A stretch of 64,000 bases of DNA from Nymphaea colorata (lineage: Eukaryota > Streptophyta > Magnoliopsida > Nymphaeales > Nymphaeaceae). The notes under the pieces were generated by a model that was given only the letters and a program-made list of their open reading frames with translations, was not told where the DNA came from and did not search any database. The position numbers and the translations under genes are program-made. Positions 25,001 through 37,015 of the stretch are shown piece after piece (the first letter of the stretch is position 1; each line of letters starts with the position of its first letter). The DNA lies in the NCBI RefSeq assembly GCF_008831285.2, contig NC_045140.1, positions 25,438,131-25,502,130 of the forward strand, in the 5' to 3' direction.

Positions 25001-26556
25001 TCTGCTAATTTTTGTTGCAGCAAAAGGTCCAGGAAGGTGTCAATTCAATAATGGTGGCTGTTGGCATGATACACGAGATGGTTTGACTGTCTCTGCCTGT
25101 TCGGTTAGTTTAATAACTCAATGTCCATGCACTCTTTTGTTGTCCCATTACGTAATCTAGTTTTCACACTTTGCTTTATTCAGGACCAAACCATTGGATG
25201 TCAGTGCCCTTCTGGCTTCAGAGGTGATGGTGCAAAGAAATGTGAAGGTTGGAGATTGCCTTTTCTAACTATGTTACACCTGGATCTTTCCTTAAACCAT
25301 ACTGCTTTGTGCTTTTTTCTCTTTCCAGATAAGGCTGTGTTACTCACAAAATTTGCATACTGCGTACAATCCTGTTGCTTAAACAAGCAATCCTGTATTG
25401 CATGTAGAAAGGGAGATTTGCGGTTCAGGGCATGCTTCAATAAACAGCTTTTCTGCTTTTTTTGGTTTTTAAATTTGATATTCTTTGCAAACTTATTCAA
25501 ACAGTTGAAAAATATGCCTCTGTACTCACAAGTAACTGACATTCACCAAAAAGCTTCACATTAGCTCTATCTTTTAATTACAAGGGAAATCCTTCTGGCA
25601 GATATTGATGAATGCAAAGAGAAGACAGCTTGTAATTGTCCAGGATGCCGCTGCAAGAACACGTGGGGCAGCTTTGAGTGCCATTGTAGTGGGGACCTCT
25701 TATACATCAAGGAACATGATACCTGCATAAGTACATACTCTACTTGCAATCTATGCGTGAATTCACTTGTTCCTTTCTGGAGGGACATAATATCTATTTA
25801 ATTTGTTCTCTGTCTATATTGACTTTTGCAAGCCTGCTTGTCATACACTAATTTCTGTTCTGATTGCATCACATGTACAGGTAAGAGGGCTCAAGAAGAA
25901 AAGAGTATGTGGATTGCTGCTTGGGTGATTTTGATAGGACTAACTGTGGCTGGTATAGGTGCATATATTATCTATAAATACAGATTAAGGGTACGACCAT
26001 CGGCATTTCCCTAGTGTGAACCATTTTTGTATTTTGATGTAGCCAATGCTCTTGTACAGCCTAGGACATGCTATCATTTGGGAATTTCTCGCAGTCAATT
26101 ATGACATACTTAGTTTAGTTTTTCTATTTCTCCAAAGTGATCTTTTAATAGTTGATCTGTTTTTCTCTCCCTTTCTTGGAAGTTGATTCATGTCTCATGT
26201 TCATATTCGGCACATATTTCTCAAGTACACATGCATATGTGTTCCTCTGTGTGGGCACTCAATGCTTGTCGATTTTTTTTTTTCAGTGGGGAAAAGGTGG
26301 TTGTCTGTTTTGTTTACTTGCCTTACAGTGGTTTTCTGAGTACTTCTTTTAAATAATTTTGGTTGACTTGTGCTAAGGTAATTTTGTGGCCAGAAAGCAT
26401 GATCTGATCACTTCTGTTTCTCTGTTTGAGTTCTTGCAGTCGTACATGGATTCAGAAATCAGAAGCATTATGGCGCAATACATGCCTCTTGATAACCAAT
26501 CAGAGGTACCAAGTCATGTGCATGAGGAGCTTAAACATGCTGAAACTAGCACTTGA
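22098..26556 (+). CDS. VSR: Vacuolar sorting receptor (VSR/BP-80 family)
   Basis: Type I membrane receptor that binds vacuolar sorting signals of soluble cargo in the Golgi/TGN and recycles through clathrin adaptors. Exons: 22098-22401, 23323-24015, 24149-24237, 24391-24460, 24536-24613, 24697-24773, 24849-24930, 25021-25103, 25184-25247, 25602-25730, 25881-25990, 26440-26556. These join to 1896 nt, 631 aa, the usual family length. Seen in order: signal peptide (1 to about 24), protease-associated domain (about 55-165, [20 protein letters not shown]), central cysteine-rich cargo-binding region ([24 protein letters not shown]), EGF-like repeats ([12 protein letters not shown], then [13 protein letters not shown], and a calcium-binding [13 protein letters not shown]), membrane span 567-588, and cytosolic tail with the tyrosine sorting motif YMPL (607-610). 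All key cysteines I could follow are intact. ATG at 22104 is an alternative start two residues in. Confidence 0.97.
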
Positions 26557-26796
26557 CATCCTGTTACTTTTTGATCCATTTCTGTGAGGGCGTCCTGTCA
26601 TGTTAAAATAGCTGCTGGAGTACATAGCTTGTTTGTGCCTACATGGTACTTCAGTTACGGGCATATACTAAATGGCTTCTTACTGAAAAGTTTTACATTG
26701 TGACATTCATCTGTAACATGATGAAGATGATTTGTGTGCTTACAGTTTTGATTTTTCACTTTAGCCATGGATTTGCATGCATAATTTGTAGAAACT

Positions 26797-26960
26797 TAGT
26801 CGAGCTGGTTGGGCCAGTGGCTATTATGAGGTCACTTGTTGGTTTGATTCCCCATAGGTGTCAACCTTCTGTGCAAGCCAAAGCAGGCTTAGGCCCCCAG
26901 TGCGGGGTAATAGTCCTCGGGTTTCCTTGGCCCAGGTGCAGTTTCCTTGAGTTCGAAACT
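26797..26960 (+). mobile_element. tRNA-derived SINE-like element downstream of VSR
   Basis: A pol III box A-like TAGTCGAGCTGG (26797-26808) and box B-like GGTTTGATTCC (26841-26851) lie 33 bases apart, as in tRNA-derived SINEs. The sequence does not fold as a tRNA that I can see. The ends and target-site duplications are not clear. Confidence 0.4.
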
Positions 26961-27279
26961 GAAAAGCAAAGGTGACGGAATGATGATATCAAGTAATTCA
27001 TTCTTGTAGCCCCACTTTTATGTAAACCTGGATAACGTCCGCAGTCTGCATTTTTAAGTTAAAAAATCTTGTTTCATCTCTACTTTCCTCTTAAATTTTA
27101 AACCTTGCTGCAGAAACCCCCTACCTTGGATGTTGTTGTGAATATATGAATGACAGAATGATGGCATTAAAGTGGTTGATTCTCATATATTAAATGACTC
27201 TTCGTGCTTGGAGGTTTCACTTTTTTTTCTTAATGAACTTTTATAACTTGAATAAAATAACCTCCATTTCATAAATAAG

Positions 27280-27282
<3 letters not shown>

Positions 27283-27318
<36 letters not shown>
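27283..27318. repeat. (CT)n microsatellite
   Basis: About 18 uninterrupted CT units between VSR and the bHLH gene. Confidence 0.95.
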
Positions 27319-27321
<3 letters not shown>

Positions 27322-28264
27322 CTGTACACACACAAAGCGTTACCCCTACCACCAGTGGTGCTTGGCCCTTGATGCTCTCGTCCAGCCGCTTGACCACGAC
27401 CATCAGCACCTGCCACCACTACATTTAACCAACATCCGGTATCCTCTTGTAAATTCAAAATTGTACTTGAATGTCAAAGTAGAGACAAGATTCTCCAGAG
27501 TTGCATTCTACAGATGGGTTCAATTTCAGTGGGGAATGAATGCGTCAACTGTCACGTGAGACGATCTTGAAGGCCCATTGACAAATTACCTTTCAGAAAA
27601 ATTTATAGATCGAAAGCTCAAGTTCCCATTAGGTCGATCAACAGGAACAACCTTGAGTCCCTGACTACCACAAGTTCCTTTCTCCTTTCTTTTTGGATAA
27701 ATTGTCTACCACGAACTCCCACCATTACAAGGTTTCTCTTTTTCTTTCATTTTGAAAAGAGAAGTGGGGAGAGAAAATTGGCTAATACAATTGCCAATAC
27801 AAGCTTTCAGGATCTTCGTGCTTGTCATCAGGATCAAACCACCACTGCCAGTCTCTATTTGCAGAAGCGTTTATGTTATTCTCAGAAAGTTCATTTTGTT
27901 CTCACTGCGACGACCTTACCCTTAGCTACTTTGAAGTCTGTAGAATGTGCCGCTGAAAGGAATTCACTGTTAGGAAAGCATTAGTATTTCAAGTCGATAT
28001 TCGTCGATGATTTGTACGGGATAGTGTAGGATACCCAATTAGTTTTTGGCCAACAGCCCTGATGATTACCGACGGTTGATAGCAAGAAACCTAATCAAGC
28101 TCTAATGAGGAGATTAATGCTACATTTTGGTATTTTGTAACTCCCAGAAAAACTGAACCTGCATGACTCGTCTAAACGAGTTGAATGCCGGATTTTACAG
28201 GAAACCTTCCTTATATGAATGAAACCATTGTTTTGTTGAAAGCTGAGTAATGATAACTAATTGC

Positions 28265-28265
<1 letters not shown>

Positions 28266-28363
<98 letters not shown>

Positions 28364-28374
28364 TATATATATAT
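28266..28374. repeat. Compound (CT)n(AT)n(AC)n(AT)n microsatellite
   Basis: About 20 CT units pass into about 24 AT units, then a short (AC)n run and more AT. Such runs are likely to vary in length and to assemble poorly. Confidence 0.95.
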
Positions 28375-29222
28375 GAGGGGAATAATTTAAGCTGCCGATT
28401 CTAAGGAAAACAAATGGTGAAGATTAAATTGCAAATACAATAGTTAAAACTATTTTCTCATGACTAAAAAATAGTCGTCAAAGGAGATAAGGGGTCTTGT
28501 TTAAGGTTTCCCTCTCTCTCTCTCTCCCCTCTAAGGTTAATTTGGACTGTAGAGAAAGTAGCTTGACTTTTGCATTTGTAACTTAATTTCTACCTTTTAA
28601 TCTCTTTATAATAACGGCCCCAATGATTCCCATTAAGTCAGGTATATAAGGGTTTGGTAGCTACCTATTTATCTCACTCTCTCCCTATATATATTAGATT
28701 CCTTCAGTCTCTTATATTGATCCACGATAGGAGAAAAACTCTAATTCATTCGCATCAAACTTCCTCTGAATCTGAAAAAATTTCTCAGATACAAGGAAAT
28801 CATTCAGTTCCAGAGATAGATATGATAGCCCGCAAACGAGCAAGTGCCTACACCATACCTAATTTGGTCGAAGCCTACAACCACAAAGCCATCATTCAAG
28901 CGATAAAAAAACCATTAAGCGAAAGTTCATTGATCTTGATCCTGAACCTGGAGACTCTTCTTGTTTAAAAATTTACCCATAGAATTCACACATGTTCGGA
29001 CATAAAGGTCTCTTATCGTTTTATTTCCATAGAATTCATGGTCCATACACACAAAATGGAACATGCACAAATTTGTAGATTTTAGCATAAAGTAGTTCAA
29101 TCAGGTGTTTATGTATATAATTCTCATATACTCTTTTCAAGATTTAACAAAATGAAAGGAATGACCCACGATAGCATCACTCGTGGTAATGAAAAGAAGA
29201 AGCAAAGAGAGAGAGAGAGAGA

Positions 29223-29253
<31 letters not shown>

Positions 29254-29342
29254 GGTCATTCAACGAACATGATAATGGTCGTTAAAAGCGACTTCGCCAT
29301 TGAAACTTTCTTGTGCTATGTATGAAGGTCGACGGTCCATAT

Positions 29343-31035
29343 TCATGGCTGAGAAATTTTAAGATCGAGACCAATGTCCATCCCATTGTAAGCGATGGGC
29401 GCATACATCCAGAGATCATCAGAGCTCAGAAGCTGTTAAAAGAAAAGTAAAAGCAGAAAATCTGAGACATAAATGACCATTAGAATTTTAAAAACAAACA
29501 GAGAAACCAAGTCAAATATTTTCTGTACCTTGATTTGGAGTTGAAGAAACTTTACATATTGAACAGCTTCTTCAAGCATTGTGCTGATGTCGACCTATTT
29601 AAGGAACGAGAATTTAGAAAGAAGTTGAAAGATGAACGGTGAGCAGATTGTTTGCTGCTAATGCTAGAACGCATATTTTGGCATTATATCTTGGTGATGG
29701 AAAAGAAAAGGAAAGACAGATAAGTAACAGCATTACTTACTTTGGTGCCATTGGGTACCAAATTCTGCAATATCCTCAAGCGTTCATTGATTCTCTCTCT
29801 TCTTTTCTGCAAAAAAACAAAAACAAAAAGCCACTACCAATATACATCAAGCTGTATAATGCTACTACAGAAGGACTTGACGTTGTGCTCAGTGAAGCTT
29901 TCTCCATTTTCTGTGATTAGGAGCTAGGATGCAAATTGAATAATTAGGCCAGTAACCATTAGTACAAGATGCAAGAGCTGGTCCACATTCTTAATGCTTC
30001 TCGTGGCTGAATTAGTTATATCCCATTTATTCTTCCAAAGATGTAAGAGTTGGTCCCCAAATTAGTACAATTTTTGTGTATATCCCATTTATTCTTCCAA
30101 AGAAACATAGAATTAGTTATATGTGCTCACCCTAGCATAAAGGCTTTGAGGATCTGTAGCAGATCCTCTTCCTGCTCTCATTTTGCCACTCAAGTTGAGG
30201 GCAGCAGAACTCGAGGTTGCTCCATTCTGCTCCTGAGAAACAATTGAGTCATCCTCCGAGGTGTTACTGCTAGGGCTTAGCATGCTCAGAGCAGCATTAT
30301 CTTCTTCTCCGTCATTTTTAATTTTCTGAGTCTTCTTAATTTGGGGATTCTTAGCTCCTCTCTGAGACTGTTCAGCAAATTCCATTAGATTGATCTCAAA
30401 AATCAGCTATTTGAGTAAAAAAAATAAAAGAAATAGTAGCAAATACTCACATCACCCAAGTTACGAGCTTTTTTCTTTGGATTGTCATAAGAACAGGCTG
30501 CCAAAGCACTAAGATCATCATCGAGCAGCTGTGGTTTTCTTTTTGTTACTAGATTTTGATCTGATGGATGGATTGACTCGACTGGCTTGACAGCAACAAA
30601 TTCTCCAGAATCATCACCATTAACTGTGTCAGTACCATACATTGCATCAGCCCAGGGTTCCTGCTGACCAGCATGAAGAAATCGACCGGCTCTTTCATCA
30701 TTTAGCATGTAACAAACGAACTCCTTCGAACTATTCGGATACATGTCATGATCCTGAGCGGGTGCATTCTGTGGCCAGTAATGCAAGCTCGAAGGTGTAC
30801 CAAAATAAACACTAGAATCCAGGGAATCTTCACCTTCCACCATGTTTAAGCCTTCTTGATTGTAAGACCATGATGACACAGTTTGATCATGAGAAATAGA
30901 GTAGCTAGTGAGAAGTTGGGACATCATCTCAACCTCATCAGCAGAGACAGTTCCAGAGATTGGATATTCATGCTGAACTGAACTAGCGGTGGCACAGCCC
31001 CACATGAGTTCAGGCATTTTTGCAGAAGGCTCCAT
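29343..31035 (-). CDS. RSL: RSL-class bHLH transcription factor (RSL2/RSL3-like)
   Basis: Basic helix-loop-helix factor of the ROOT HAIR DEFECTIVE SIX-LIKE family, class II by its tail; these activate root-hair growth genes. Exons in transcription order: 31035-30451, 30367-30131, 29806-29741, 29594-29529, 29432-29343. Every junction is phase 0 and the protein is 347 aa, close to RSL2/RSL3 and longer than RSL4. The N-terminal 260 residues are acidic and low in complexity, with a lysine patch (NPKKKARN, then [11 protein letters not shown]). The bHLH spans about 266-318: [20 protein letters not shown], then [11 protein letters not shown] and [20 protein letters not shown]. The family tail [20 protein letters not shown] is complete. 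The two 66-nt exons split the bHLH domain as in relatives. An upstream in-frame TTG (31068) is not a likely start. A TATA box lies about 75 bases upstream of the ATG. Confidence 0.95.
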
Positions 31036-31108
31036 GTCTGATGGGTTCTGAATGAAGGGTACGCTCAAAAGCTTGGTGACCCTGACTCTTCAGAATGAGA
31101 AAATAAGG

Positions 31109-31118
31109 TATATATAGT
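31109..31118 (-). promoter_or_regulatory. Probable TATA box of the RSL bHLH gene
   Basis: On the minus strand the sequence reads CTATATATAC, 74-83 bases upstream of the start codon at 31035. With transcription starting some 30 bases downstream, the leader would be about 45 nt. The position and sequence fit a plant TATA box. No expression evidence is available. Confidence 0.5.
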
Positions 31119-33869
31119 ACCAGTTTGGATTATTTTTTAACCAAAAATGGATACATATTATATTGCTAATCAGAGGTTTCACTGAGGGCCATCTTTACAT
31201 GCAGCTCAGAGATGGACCAGCTTAAAAAAAGACAAATAATTAAAAAGTGTCTCACCCAACTGGAGCTTTTCTTTCTTTCCTGACTTTTCATATTCAAAAG
31301 AAGAATAGGGGATTAACTAGATGTGTGTGCATCTTTTTTTGAACAAGAAAAAGGTTCGAAGCTAAGATACAGAGAGAAACGTAAGTTTAAGAGTTTTTCG
31401 TATCAAAATAATGTCCCCTACGGACTGGGTTTTGCTCACGTTGGCAGATGAATCATTTGAATTGCAATCTGGAATTAAATTTGAGAGCATAGGCTGTTGA
31501 AACTAATGCAACGTAAAACTCTCTGTAGGAGCTAAAGAATCTGTATGGACTAACTAGTCCAGATTAAAGGACTCCAGTCTTGGCATGCATTAGGCCCCCA
31601 AACGGAGACAGAGAATAGTACCAGTATAAATGAAGTGTTTCCAGTTTCAACACCTATTAGTAGTTAACAACATTTTCAAAGGGTAACTTTATAAAACAAA
31701 ATTGATACCTTATACATTAGCACCAGTAGATGAACCAAGGTGTAATCAGGCATAAGCATCAATTCGTTGAATTAAGTGCAAAAGCAACGCTGACTGGAAC
31801 CCTCAAAACAGTAGATAATTAATTATTATAATAGTTTGTTACTTTGTATATATAAAAGTTTAGTGCCTAAATCGGGAGGGCCATACCTAGAGGCAGAACT
31901 AGGAAATAAAAATACTGACTGTCGAGTAATTTAAAGTTGGATAATTTGGAAGGAAAAGCACAGGTAGAACATCGAACAATGAGCTTTGATTTTAAAACCA
32001 GCTATGGATATGGAACAATAATTGCAGAAATTCAAGTGACATGGAACAGAGATTGAATAAATGACAGGAGGTAAACAAATGAGAGAATTTTATAAGGCAT
32101 TGATAAGGTTCACGTTCCAGCAATTTATAACTTTTAGAACGTGCATTTGAGTATTCAAACCAAAAAGAATTTTGGGTGTTTAAAGAGCATCGGCAACGTC
32201 ATCACAGTTTTTTTATAATTTGAAAGATTTGAAGAAGTGGGCAGCGTGCCCCTAGACAATAGCTCTCGTTCTGATCATTTGAACTTCATTTAGAAGTATT
32301 CAATATTCATACACAAGATTTTAGAAATCACACGCATTCTTCTCTGTTCTTTTCTTTAAAAAAACAGGAAAGTGCACATTACATAATGCTATGTGCGCAT
32401 TTTTTACACTTGCAGTAAGAACAAGAGTATCCGGCTGCCAAATAAGCAGAAAGATTACATCCTTTTAGGAGGATACCAAAAGGGAACACTAATACAATAA
32501 ACCTAGTCAATAGCACTTTACCATTGCACGCAAAGGAACTTTGCAGAAAAAACCAATCAAACATCTTATTTTCAACATTATTTCCAAATGAAATCCATTG
32601 GCAATTTCCTGAATCAATACTTCAAGTAAAGAGCTGCTTCTATAGACGATGCAAAAAGTCACCATTTATATAAGGAACCCCACTCAGCAACTTCTCTTTT
32701 AAACAAAAGAAACAAACCATAAACACAACAAATTCTATAATATAAACCTTCATAAAATACTAGTAGAAAATTAAACCGTTAAAGTTTATTCCTCCAAAAC
32801 CCTTCGTTTTTTTCTCTTGACCATCTTCAACAAACTCGAAAAACAGGAGGATCCACATATAATATATCAAGCGGAAACGGAAGAAAATAAACATCATATT
32901 ATTCAAAGGAAGAACAGTATAAAATTCCCATCATGGGTGTTTGATCTACGACCTCCATTGGTCGCCCATCGCACGACCTCATTCCATGGGGCCTAAGCTC
33001 GAGGGAAGACCAGAAATTTCGATAAAGAATACCATAAAAGAGAGAGACATCTTTTTCTTTTTCGGTGCTTCAACAGATGATAAAGTCTTCGCCGATTCTC
33101 TTCACTGCATACTATTTTTAATCGCCCTGCCGGCCTGCACGACGCCATTAGAGAGCGCGCTCTCTCTCCCTCTCTTTAAAATGCTCATTGAAATTGAATG
33201 TCGTCAGCCGTGCACGTTTCCACCAGAGCATTTGAGAGCCTCCAGTAACAAGAAAGGCAAAAAACCAAAAAAAAAAAAAAAACTGGAAAACTGGAACATT
33301 GGTTCAGCTGCTAATATCAATAATTTGAAAATCATATTCTTCAGAGTCAGATAAACGATTGTTAACTAAGTTAGAAAATGAATAAACTTCAACAAATTGA
33401 CATCAAGGCCATTTTGGTCGGGAAAGTGACTGAGGAACTTTAGATGTAGAAGAACATAACTGACCTTGTTATGCATTTATAAAATGATAGAAATCTCTCA
33501 TTTGACACTTGTCAAAAAAATTATATCTACCGCTGAAACAATGAAAAGTGCTATCAATGCAGCTTCTTATTTAAAGTCAAATCAAGTACTATCATATATG
33601 CAATAAACAAGCGGTAACAAAAAAAAATGTAAAGGACGTCAAGTTGAAGATAAACATAAATGACAAAAAGATCAAATATTTTTGTCATTTTGTTGTTCAA
33701 GATTTTCCAAGTACTTTGCTGGGTATATAAAAAAATGGTTGAGACAAAAGGCCGGACAAGGAAAGAAGTTCTTCTTTAACAATTATTTAAAGATATTCAG
33801 GAAGCTCCAATGTTATCTCCCAAATAAAATTCATTTTCGTCGTCAACTACATAAATTGGTTTAGTTAGG

Positions 33870-33940
33870 TCAGACCCTAGGGTTTGAACCTACACACATC
33901 GGCCAAAATTTTGGCCAACCACATTGGCTTCTTGCACTTC
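33870..33940 (-). mobile_element. Possible SINE fragment (minus strand)
   Basis: The minus strand has a box B-like GGTTCAAACC (33890-33881) preceded by AGCCAATGTGGTTGGCC. The box A match is weak, and GGCCAAAATTTTGGCC in between is a perfect palindrome. Low certainty. Confidence 0.2.
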
Positions 33941-34155
33941 AAAGAAAATGGCAACATGATGCCAAACTATTCCAATAAATCTCGTATTATAAACAATCTT
34001 ATGTCAAAGTTCATAGTCCTTAAATATTTAAGAAAGCCCACTAGTTTTTTAAGAACTTGAAAAGGAAAATATGTTATAAACTGATCCGGTGAAGATACAC
34101 TTAACGACATTGGGATACTAAAAACATTAACTACTTTCAATAAAGACAAAGCTTT

Positions 34156-34345
34156 AAGGAGGTGTTTGGATTACATTTTAAAATCATGATTTTGGAGTAT
34201 AAAGGCTATCTGAATACTGGGTATGGGAAAACCCCAATTTTGTCAAAACTAGTTTTCAAAAGTATGAGTGAATTACCTGATGCCCACTCCCCACTTAACA
34301 AAGGGCCAAAAAGAATGTATTTTGGAAGTATCATCCAAACAGAAA
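34156..34345. mobile_element. Possible degraded MITE
   Basis: Starts TTAAGGAGGTGTTTGGATTA and ends near GTATCATCCAAAC, so GTTTGGAT is inverted at both ends. The match is only about 8 bases and the target-site duplication is unclear. Confidence 0.3.
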
Positions 34346-34478
34346 AAAAAAGAAAGCCAGTTTAACTTATTAAAAAATGTGGTTCACAAAACTGAATTCT
34401 TGACTAAAGGTGGGCAATGGGCTGGATACCCGATGGGCAGTTGGGTACTTGCTTATCACGGGTTGAGCTGACCAGTTG

Positions 34479-34480
<2 letters not shown>

Positions 34481-34536
<56 letters not shown>
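34481..34536. repeat. (TA)n microsatellite
   Basis: About 28 uninterrupted TA units. Confidence 0.97.
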
Positions 34537-34538
<2 letters not shown>

Positions 34539-35642
34539 ACAGTCAGCCCACTTAGAAATTTTAAAAACTTTTGGCACGTCGCAAAGATATTCAAAGATGA
34601 AAATGTTAAAGGTTTTAAATATGAATGGACATTGATCCGGTACCCGAGAACCATAAAATTGATGGTTGGGTCTCACCCAGCAACTAAGCAGGCCAAGCTT
34701 GGGCTGCCAACAAGGGATTCAGGCCAACTGACTTTATCAAGCCTTGGGCCGGTAGGATGCCCAGCCTTATTCATATTGATTATTTTCTTTGCTAATATCT
34801 GAATTAGTTTGTCTTTAATCTTTGTAATGCTGGGGGATCATCCAACGGAAATGCAAGATACTTTTTTCATGCTTTTTGTTAATTAAAAAAGCTCTAAGGA
34901 CCATTTTGATTAACAATGAAAATGTTTAGACGTGCTTAATTTTCACATTGTCGAAAGTTAACTGCACTTTTATTATCACTGCAACTTTAGGTATGTTTTT
35001 TTTAAAATTTTTTATTTCTATTAAACTTTGAGAAACTAAATGCAGGCCATAAAGTAATTAATTTAGGATGTCATCTCAACAAGTATAACTGAAAATATGA
35101 GTACTTTTATACGTTGAGAAGGGGAAGTAGCAAAACATAAATTAACCACCTGAATTTAACTTAGAGAATGCGGCGCAGGTTCGTAAAAGGCAGAATTTCT
35201 GATGCTGTGGCATATACTCTGTAACAAGAGCTGGCTGATGCGGATCTGACAATTCTAGGGACAGTCGCTACTTCTAACTATAATATTAAGATGGACAAAT
35301 GTCAGATCGAGTTTCCTTTTATCTATATAGTCTGATAGCCTTTTAAAACCCTTTGATCAAACCCTACAGACATGGTACCTATAGGCTATAGGTGTTTCTT
35401 TTAATTAAAATTCGTAGATGTATTTTTTGTGTTTATTACTATACATTATATTTAGCAATTCTTCTACACTTGTTTTTCTAAACATGCCAAAAACGAGTAT
35501 TACATTGCACTTTATAATGAAAAACTCAAAATTGTCATAAAGCTAATTTGATCTAAATATTTTCTTAGTAGATAAACATCGGGAGGCAGATTTAGAAGCT
35601 TGGTTGAAAATAGCATTTACTAAGTATTTTTCTAGAGCTTAA

Positions 35643-35870
35643 AGGAGTGTTTGGTATTATCAGATCAGTGCGAAGTGAGACTATTAAGAATCTCAGATCC
35701 TTGGATTTAAGGTTAGAATTACTGCCATCCGACCTCAAATCTGAGGTTTTGTCCACAAACCCAAGATATGAAGTCATCCTTTTTACATGGTGGTAAAGTT
35801 TGGTGTTAGTTTACACTATAGATCACACATAAAAGGAATCTTAAAGATCTGAAGCTATCAAACACACCCG
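35643..35870. mobile_element. PIF/Harbinger-like MITE, 228 bp
   Basis: The left end is AGGAGTGTTTGGTATTATCA and the right end, inverted, is CGGGTGTGTTTGATAGCTTC. Both are followed by CAGATC, so the terminal inverted repeats are about 24 bp with mismatches. Both ends are flanked by TAA (35640-35642 and 35871-35873), the usual 3-bp target-site duplication of PIF/Harbinger elements. It has no coding capacity. Confidence 0.7.
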
Positions 35871-36781
35871 TAAGTGAAGGTGCTATCTGTTTTTGGTTTC
35901 AAGAGGTCAAGAAGAACCTCTTTCCTTTGGTCCCTCATTGATCTTGGGGACAATTTCTCTTTTTTCTTTGAAAAAAAAATGAAGACCAACAGGAATTTTG
36001 AAGATAATTTTTTGAACCTTGGGGGTTCCAGTGTTGCTGGTCGGACTGTTCAAAAGATTGACAGAAATTTTCAAAGGCGGAACGTTGTTCATGGCCAGTT
36101 GTAAGTGATAACTTATTTTGCTACTGCAGCTGACACTACCCTTGATTTCCATGGTTCCATTTCCTACTCTTCTAAGAGCTTAGGGGACAAGTGGGCTCCT
36201 CTTTTTCCTTTTTCCTCTTTCAAAAACGAAGAACACGCCCTTGCTGGGAATAGATTCATGTCAACTTGAAATGCTGGATTTTCCTCAGAGAGAAATTTAC
36301 AGTCCACAAAACAGTGGAAAGGAAACTAATCATTGATAAAACTTCTTCAGTTTGCTCTAAATCAAGCTGTTAAGTGTTATTGGTTTCTAACATGAAAGAT
36401 CAAAAGACCGTAATTCTGCAGTAGTTCAAGTTATGGTTTCTTCTTCTTCTTCACATAAGTTATAGTTTTGTATGCCGTCTGACCACTGAAATGATCAAAT
36501 AATGGTCTTAAAGTTGATCAAATAACGATGCTCCTGAGTATCTACTGTCTTTCATATTTCGTATATTGATGCAAGCAATAATGTGGTGGATGATTTTCAC
36601 TTATCACGCAGAGAAAACTTGCTGGAAAAATTGATCTACACTAGTCTTTGCCCGCCATACAGAGTTATGTTTGTCCCCGCAACATCAAGCTCACGTGGGT
36701 GCCCTCGACTACCAGAGAAAAAACTCCTCCACTGCAGACATGACCACGATATTCCTGCACTTTGATGGTCTTAGCTCATCA

Positions 36782-37015
36782 TTAGTATGAGGGGAAATTT
36801 TTCATGCTGAGAAATAAATCGACATATTTGTCGCTGACCAATATTTCTCTTTGAAAAAGCGCTTGTCTGTAGCCAAGATCAACCTCTCGCATCTTAGCTT
36901 CTTCATAAGCTTGAGCAGCGGCTCTTTCTGCAAATTGACTAGGCTTTCTTCGGTGATACTGTAGCTCCGAAGTTCCGGAGACCAAGTTATACTTGTCGCA
37001 AGAATTCATTCGCAT
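36782..37015 (-). CDS. Unrecognised open frame, possible last exon or gene relic
   Basis: The minus-strand frame includes YHRRKPSQFAERAAAQAYEE, AKMREVDLGYRQALFQREIL and VSDKYVDLFLSMKNFPSY before TAA. The composition is protein-like, with a charged, helix-prone centre. A CTACAG acceptor-like site falls just before YHRRK, so it could be a terminal exon beginning there, but I found no convincing upstream partner exon. I do not recognise the family. It could equally be a chance frame or a pseudogene piece. Confidence 0.25.
   Translation of the reverse strand: MRMNSCDKYNLVSGTSELQYHRRKPSQFAERAAAQAYEEAKMREVDLGYRQALFQREILVSDKYVDLFLSMKNFPSY

Larger units (their letters stand above)
26557..29342. other. 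Intergenic between the convergent VSR and RSL bHLH genes
   Basis: Holds the VSR 3' UTR, a SINE-like piece near 26.8 kb and two long microsatellites. No gene is supported. A 104-codon open frame at 28654-28968 has no recognisable domain. Confidence 0.6.

Noticed and set aside
25881-26014. Truncated VSR ending shortly after the membrane span (RVRPSAFP)
   Set aside because: This is read-through of the donor at 25990. The spliced last exon supplies the conserved [17 protein letters not shown] tail.
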